This document shows positions 58,536-64,000 of a DNA stretch of 64,000 bases, one piece after another. Position 1 is the first letter of the stretch. Every line of letters begins with the position of its first letter. Made by a program: the position numbers and the translations under genes. The notes under the pieces were generated by a model. The model made no database searches. It was not told where the DNA came from and saw only the letters and a program-made list of their open reading frames with translations. The DNA comes from Calothrix parasitica NIES-267 (GTDB lineage: Bacteria > Cyanobacteriota > Cyanobacteriia > Cyanobacteriales > Nostocaceae): NCBI RefSeq assembly GCF_002368095.1, contig NZ_AP018227.1:8280001-8344000 (forward strand). Direction: 5' to 3'.

Positions 58536-60890
58536 TTACAGGAGCGAGGTAATATCTTCCGTATTCCGAACAAAAGTCTCAAATTTACGTTGAGGTGTCC
58601 ATTGAATTGCACCATCTCTTCCCGTAAACAATATCTGTGTTTTGCTTTGGTTGAGTATAGATAAATCCTTACTCTCAAGCTTCGCACTAGGTGCGATTGC
58701 TACTTGCGGTTGTAACGCAGGGATTAGTTCCTTTAAAGATTTGGTAGGACACCAAAGCACTTGCGGACGCGGTAAGGTCGAGGTTTTAATTAGCTTACGC
58801 AGTTCTCCTGGCTTCTTATTTCCTACAAATAGCCAAGATTGATTGCGTATTTGCATCTGTATTATTGGCAATTGGTTATTAACCATTCGTATAACTGTTG
58901 AACCGGTGTTCGCGGTTTGACCTAAAGATAAAACCCGGTATATTCCTTTATTTTGCTGTATTTTTGCTTGAATTGTTTTCTGAGTTAAAGCGTAATTTGG
59001 ACTCGGAGAATAATCATAAAAGCTTTTTATGGCTAAATGTTTGATTATTTCCAACCAGCCATTACTACCATCGTTTTGAAAATCTGTTGCAATAGCCCAA
59101 TCAATTATATTTACGCCTTGTTGTTGAAGGAATGGCACTATAGTGAAATTTCCTACCCCTTCATCTGCGCTATTGATTACCGTTATTTTTCCTTTGTCTT
59201 GAATTACAACAGCTGGTTCTCGTCCAGCAGCTAATACAGTGATACGGAATAAAGTATTGGCTGAATGCCAAGCTGGTATAAATACTAAACTAATGGAAAT
59301 TAGTATTGCGATAAGCCAGCGTTTCTGCCACCAATGTATCTGCCAAGTACAAAAAAGCAATCCATAAATAATAATCAATTGCCAGATAGCTATCCTACCA
59401 ACTGCAACGGAGTTTCCAGGTAAATTACTAAAAAATTCTACTATTTTGATTAAGAAATCGGTCGGGTAATGAAGCACGCTAGCCAAAGCACTCCCCGCAA
59501 AAGGAAAGATTAATGCAGCGACAGCACTAATAATTCCACCAATACTGATTACAGATATTAAAGGTGTAACGATAATATTTAGTACAATCCCGTAAGAAGG
59601 TACCACACCAAATACATAAAGCTGTAAAGGTAAAGTCCAAATTGTAGCTGCTAAAGGAACTGCAATTAAAGATGCAATAGTTGGTGGTAACCATCCCAAA
59701 CGTTTTGCGATAGCGGGTACGGTAATAATTAACCCCAGAGTTGCTAAAAAACTCAATTGAAATCCCAAATCCCAAATCCAAAGAGGATTAAATAGTAATA
59801 GTAGAGTCGCTGTAACTATCAAAGAACCCAACTGCTTGACTTTCCGCTTTAGACCAATACTAATTAGAGCTGCAAACCCCATAATTACTGCTCTAACAAC
59901 TGAAGGCTGTAAACCTGTTAAGCTCAAAAAGAAAATCAATGCTAGACAACCAGATATAAATTGGGTTTTTCTGGTAAAACGTTTTGTGAAACCTAAAACT
60001 AAACCTAAAATTAACGAAACGTGAAATCCCGAAGCAGCTATAGAATGAGCTAGTCCAGCTTGGACAAACAAATCCCGAGTTCGATACGGTAAATCAACCG
60101 CTTTACTTCCTAAAACCATCGCACTTACAAGCGGACCTTCCGGAACACCCAGCCAACGAACTTGCGATTTGATAATTTTCTGTCGTAACTTCCACCATCC
60201 CCATTCATCTTTTTTGTCAAAATCCTTCAATTGTCTTCCACTTAAACCAGCAAAAGCACCTTGTTTTTGTAGATAATTTTTAAAATCAAAAGCTCCAGGA
60301 TTTAATCCGCTTTTAGGTTTATATAAAACTCCAGTAACTTCAACTTGTTGATTTGGGTACAAACCCGTGGATTTTAGAATCGGTACAGTTACATATAACT
60401 TTCCAGTAACTCCTTTATTAGCTCCCTCTTCACCTTTTTTATTTGTTACATCAGAAAGTTGGGTTGCATTCAACCAAAATTGTCCTTTTCCAGAACGAGT
60501 TAAACGGGGTGTGCTTACTACGTCACCTCTAACTATTACCAACTGTTCTTGATTCTTGCTATTCCCAAGTGGAACTGACTTACTAATATCGTTAGCTCCT
60601 GGTTGGGGAACACGCAGTTGAAAATAAAACGTTGACAATAATCCGATTAAGCCTGCAACCAATAATATTCTAGGGTGGGGAATAGTTCGTAAATTATGTG
60701 CGGCTTTTTTAGCAGCTTGAGGGTTTGTCCTTTGGAAAGCAAGTTTCTTAGAAACAATACGCTGTCTTTGAAACACAACAGCTATCACTACGCTTAAAAA
60801 TAATATGAATACCCCACCCCAAGGATTCGCACTTAGTAGCAACCCCAAAATATAACCAAGACAAATAATCAAACCAGGAGCTTGAACCAT
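58536..60890 (-). CDS. comEC: ComEC/Rec2 DNA-uptake channel protein
   Basis: 784 residues. The N-terminal region has two hydrophobic helices, then the OB-fold domain (about 110-210), a helical competence domain (SGFHVSLILGLVLGF, MGFAALISIGLKRKVK, LQLSFLATLGLI-like motifs) and a C-terminal beta-lactamase-like domain. ComEC forms the inner-membrane channel for single-stranded DNA in natural transformation. In the C-terminal domain the usual metal-binding HxHxDH and GQGDA motifs are absent (LAAGREPAVVIQ, NSADEGVGN), so the nuclease site appears lost or rearranged. The ATG at 60890 is the only good start. Confidence 0.92.
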   Translation of the reverse strand: MVQAPGLIICLGYILGLLLSANPWGGVFILFLSVVIAVVFQRQRIVSKKLAFQRTNPQAAKKAAHNLRTIPHPRILLVAGLIGLLSTFYFQLRVPQPGANDISKSVPLGNSKNQEQLVIVRGDVVSTPRLTRSGKGQFWLNATQLSDVTNKKGEEGANKGVTGKLYVTVPILKSTGLYPNQQVEVTGVLYKPKSGLNPGAFDFKNYLQKQGAFAGLSGRQLKDFDKKDEWGWWKLRQKIIKSQVRWLGVPEGPLVSAMVLGSKAVDLPYRTRDLFVQAGLAHSIAASGFHVSLILGLVLGFTKRFTRKTQFISGCLALIFFLSLTGLQPSVVRAVIMGFAALISIGLKRKVKQLGSLIVTATLLLLFNPLWIWDLGFQLSFLATLGLIITVPAIAKRLGWLPPTIASLIAVPLAATIWTLPLQLYVFGVVPSYGIVLNIIVTPLISVISIGGIISAVAALIFPFAGSALASVLHYPTDFLIKIVEFFSNLPGNSVAVGRIAIWQLIIIYGLLFCTWQIHWWQKRWLIAILISISLVFIPAWHSANTLFRITVLAAGREPAVVIQDKGKITVINSADEGVGNFTIVPFLQQQGVNIIDWAIATDFQNDGSNGWLEIIKHLAIKSFYDYSPSPNYALTQKTIQAKIQQNKGIYRVLSLGQTANTGSTVIRMVNNQLPIIQMQIRNQSWLFVGNKKPGELRKLIKTSTLPRPQVLWCPTKSLKELIPALQPQVAIAPSAKLESKDLSILNQSKTQILFTGRDGAIQWTPQRKFETFVRNTEDITSLL

Positions 60891-60995
60891 TAAGCTTTGA
60901 ATAATAGTGAATATAAAATTTTATCCCTTCCTCATACAAGGAAGGGCAGAAAATAGTGCCTCATTATGGTCGGTCAATCAAGTTAAGTAATTAAA

Positions 60996-61475
60996 TTATA
61001 TTGACATACCTAATCTAAAACCAAGTACAGCGTGCAAAACCATTACACAAAGTGCAGTGCTACCTAAATAAGCATGAAGCGCTCGCAAACCTGGCTTATT
61101 ACCCCCAAATTTTGTTAAAGAAATTGTGGCATTTATTCCTAATAGTATCAATACAATTGAGCCAGTCCAAAAATGAGAGCTTTGTAAGATTGGTTTATCT
61201 TGCATTACCAAAGATAAAACCCCACCAATCGCACCCAACATCATGAATAAAAACATCCACGGTGCCAGTTTACGATGACCGCTGCGACTTTGAGCCGTAA
61301 CTTCTTTGTCTTCAGTAATTCGCGATCGCCAACCTGTTACACCCACAAAGGTACCCATCACAAAGATTACGATTGCCATCATAGCTGGATGACCCCAATG
61401 TACAATTGGTTCGGGAACACCTAAAGAGCCAAACCAATTAGCAATAGGTTTTAATATTTCAGTCAGAGTAGCCAT
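60996..61475 (-). CDS. DUF4079 membrane protein
   Basis: 159 residues with four hydrophobic helices: MMAIVIFVMGTFVGVTGW, APWMFLFMMLGAIGGVLSLV, FWTGSIVLILLGINATI and LHAYLGSTALCVMVLHAVLG. His residues near helix ends (HWGHPAMM, HAYLGS, LHAVLG) suggest a b-type heme or quinone site as in related cytochrome b561-like folds, but this is inference. DUF4079 has no established function. It lies about 100 bases upstream of comEC on the same strand. Confidence 0.82.
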   Translation of the reverse strand: MATLTEILKPIANWFGSLGVPEPIVHWGHPAMMAIVIFVMGTFVGVTGWRSRITEDKEVTAQSRSGHRKLAPWMFLFMMLGAIGGVLSLVMQDKPILQSSHFWTGSIVLILLGINATISLTKFGGNKPGLRALHAYLGSTALCVMVLHAVLGFRLGMSI

Positions 61476-61625
61476 TTATTGAAAAAGTTCGGATATTCGC
61501 AACATTAGAATTATTGCAGAGGATTGAGCAATTTATAAAAATAAGCTCTACATCCCCCGCGTAAAACCATGGGGAATTATGACTTAATATCTTTGATTTT
61601 TTCTGTTCTTTAGCTCAAGATATCT

Positions 61626-62504
61626 TCATACAACAGCTTTTTTCAACAATGGAAAACCTAACTTTTCTCGCTGCTCTACATAAAGTTGAGCTACCTTCCT
61701 TGCCAAACTTCTAATTCTGCCAATGTACCGAGTTCTTTCGGTGACTGCAATCACACCTCTTGCATCAAGCAAATTAAAAGTATGAGAACACTTCATAATA
61801 TAGTCCAAGCTTGGTAAAACTAAACCTTTCTCAGTTAATTGCTTAGCTTCTTCCTCATACATATTAAATAGAGTGAACAGCATCTGGGGATTTGAAGCTT
61901 CAAAATTATATGTACACTGCTCAATCTCCCCTTGGAGGTGAATATCTCCATACTTTATATTGTCAGTCCAATCAATCTTGGTAATCGCTTCCACTTCTTG
62001 TAGATACATCACCAATCGCTCCAAACCATAAGTCATTTCAATCGAAACCGGACGACAATCAATTCCCCCACATTGTTGGAAGTAGGTGAACTGAGTTACT
62101 TCCATCCCATCGAGCCAAACTTCCCAACCAGTTCCCCAAGCACCTACAGTTGCATCTTCCCAGTTGTCTTCTACAAAACGAATATCGTGTTCTTCTGGTC
62201 GAATTCCCAAAGCCTTCAAAGAGTCCAAATAAATTTCTTGGATGTTATCTGGTGAAGGTTTAATCAGAACTTGGTATTGATAATAGTATTGAAAACGGTT
62301 TGGATTTTCTCCATAGCGTCCGTCTGTAGGACGACGACAAGGTTCAACGTAAGCTACAGCCCAAGGTTCTGGTCCTAAAGCTCTTAAAAAAGTATGCGGA
62401 TTCTTAGTCCCTGCTCCCTTTTCAATATCGTACGACTGAGCAATTAAACAACCTTGACTGCTCCAAAACTCATTTAAAACCGCGATGGCAGACTGAAAAT
62501 TCAT
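61626..62504 (-). CDS. glyQ: Glycyl-tRNA synthetase alpha subunit
   Basis: 292 residues, the normal length. The alpha subunit of the bacterial alpha2beta2 glycyl-tRNA synthetase contains the catalytic site. Signatures are [78 protein letters not shown] and [11 protein letters not shown]. Start at ATG 62504 with GGAGA upstream. The beta subunit gene glyS is not adjacent here, as is common in cyanobacteria. Confidence 0.97.
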   Translation of the reverse strand: MNFQSAIAVLNEFWSSQGCLIAQSYDIEKGAGTKNPHTFLRALGPEPWAVAYVEPCRRPTDGRYGENPNRFQYYYQYQVLIKPSPDNIQEIYLDSLKALGIRPEEHDIRFVEDNWEDATVGAWGTGWEVWLDGMEVTQFTYFQQCGGIDCRPVSIEMTYGLERLVMYLQEVEAITKIDWTDNIKYGDIHLQGEIEQCTYNFEASNPQMLFTLFNMYEEEAKQLTEKGLVLPSLDYIMKCSHTFNLLDARGVIAVTERTRYIGRIRSLARKVAQLYVEQREKLGFPLLKKAVV

Positions 62505-62770
62505 ATTTATTCTCCTTTAAGTCAACAATGCATTAACCATTGTTGCTCAAACTTGAAACCTACAGGAGACTTTTTCTATTCTCATTGCCAAATAATGGCT
62601 CGCTTAGAGATGGCTTTCGGTCAACTTGAAGAGCAGCTTTAAACTCCTTGGAAGCAAAACTCGACTCATAGCCACCACGGAGAAATATTTTTTCATCTGC
62701 TAAAACCCATGTAGCGTGAGGCTTAGAGCGATATGAAAAAAACTAATTCCAAAAAAACTGAAAAAAAGTA

Positions 62771-62799
62771 TTGACACGAATATATTCTCTCGGTACTAT
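62771..62799 (+). promoter_or_regulatory. Probable rRNA operon promoter
   Basis: TTGACA at 62771-62776 and TACTAT at 62794-62799 with a 17-base spacer, a near-consensus sigma-70-type promoter. It is about 215 bases before the 16S start. The leader between contains no gene. Confidence 0.7.
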
Positions 62800-63012
62800 G
62801 TATAAGTGCCTGAGAGAGAGGAGCGCGAAACGCCTTCACTTCAAGGGTTCCGAACCAAGAAAATTATATATTTGTTTGAAAGCCAGTATACCATGAAAGG
62901 TCTGCGTTAGTAAAGTAATTAACCATAACCGAGGTTTAAATCGGTTAGTCAAGGAAAAAGCAGTACTGTGATAGTTACTTTTGTGACTGTTAATTAAGTA
63001 TTGTAATCCATC

Positions 63013-64000
<988 letters not shown>

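Overview
The window is AT-rich chromosomal DNA from a cyanobacterium, most likely a filamentous Nostoc/Calothrix/Rivularia-type member of the Nostocales. Direct support: an ndhB gene for the photosynthetic NDH-1 complex, a PsaX-like photosystem I subunit, a phytol-kinase-type protein, NdbB-like and DUF4079/DUF4278/GUN4 families typical of cyanobacteria, the HIP1 octamer GCGATCGC at several places (for example near 10215, 18685, 37779, 54897, 61322), many short tandem heptamers, and the start of a cyanobacterial-type 16S rRNA gene at the right edge. Genes are mostly single or in pairs, separated by long spacers full of dispersed repeats.

Layout. 1-3 kb: the end of a DUF11 surface protein and a phospholipase D-like lipoprotein with a C-terminal helix-hairpin-helix. 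3-8 kb (minus): a two-gene unit made of a CHAT protease-AAA protein followed by an AAA-TM-GUN4 protein, the best candidate here for an uncharacterised signalling or conflict system. 8-12 kb: NdbB-like dehydrogenase, a HAD hydrolase and an IS4-type element. 12-21 kb: DUF4278 protein, moeA, a TM2 protein, a Doc-type toxin/antitoxin pair, mtnA, dxs, an SLH protein and rpiA. 22-27 kb: a 21-residue-repeat coiled-coil membrane protein, aldo/keto reductase, VanX-like dipeptidase, yidD, phytol kinase-like protein, and two small proteins. 28-33 kb (plus): the NAD cluster pncB-nadD-NrtR-like regulator-nadE. 33-48 kb: a PAS histidine kinase, a TPR protein, YbjQ, ndhB, a heme-oxygenase-fold protein, a 1897-residue Ser/Thr kinase-ATPase-GAF-histidine kinase, and a response regulator. 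48-52 kb: lipA, then a PsaX-like gene split after codon 2 by a complete 2.2-kb group II intron carrying its own maturase. 53-64 kb: a hybrid histidine kinase, larE, a CapA-family protein, tRNA-Ser(CGA), comEC, a DUF4079 protein, glyQ and the 16S rRNA with its promoter.

How the parts work together. pncB, nadD and nadE are three successive steps of NAD synthesis from nicotinate, and the gene overlapping nadD has a Nudix fold with damaged catalytic residues plus a C-terminal helix-turn-helix-like part, the form expected of the NAD regulator NrtR. The CHAT and AAA-GUN4 genes are adjacent and co-oriented, suggesting that a tetrapyrrole- or bilin-binding type domain could be coupled to an NTP-dependent protease switch. 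The group II intron leaves the PsaX-like reading frame intact only if it splices exactly at 49708/51929, and exon-intron base pairings that fit this junction can be read in the sequence.

Repeats are a major part of the window: at least three families of small elements with terminal inverted repeats or internal homology, long palindromes with one-base loops, AAACCGGGTTT-type hairpins placed as terminators, and heptamer/octamer tandem tracts, one of which supplies the end of yidD.
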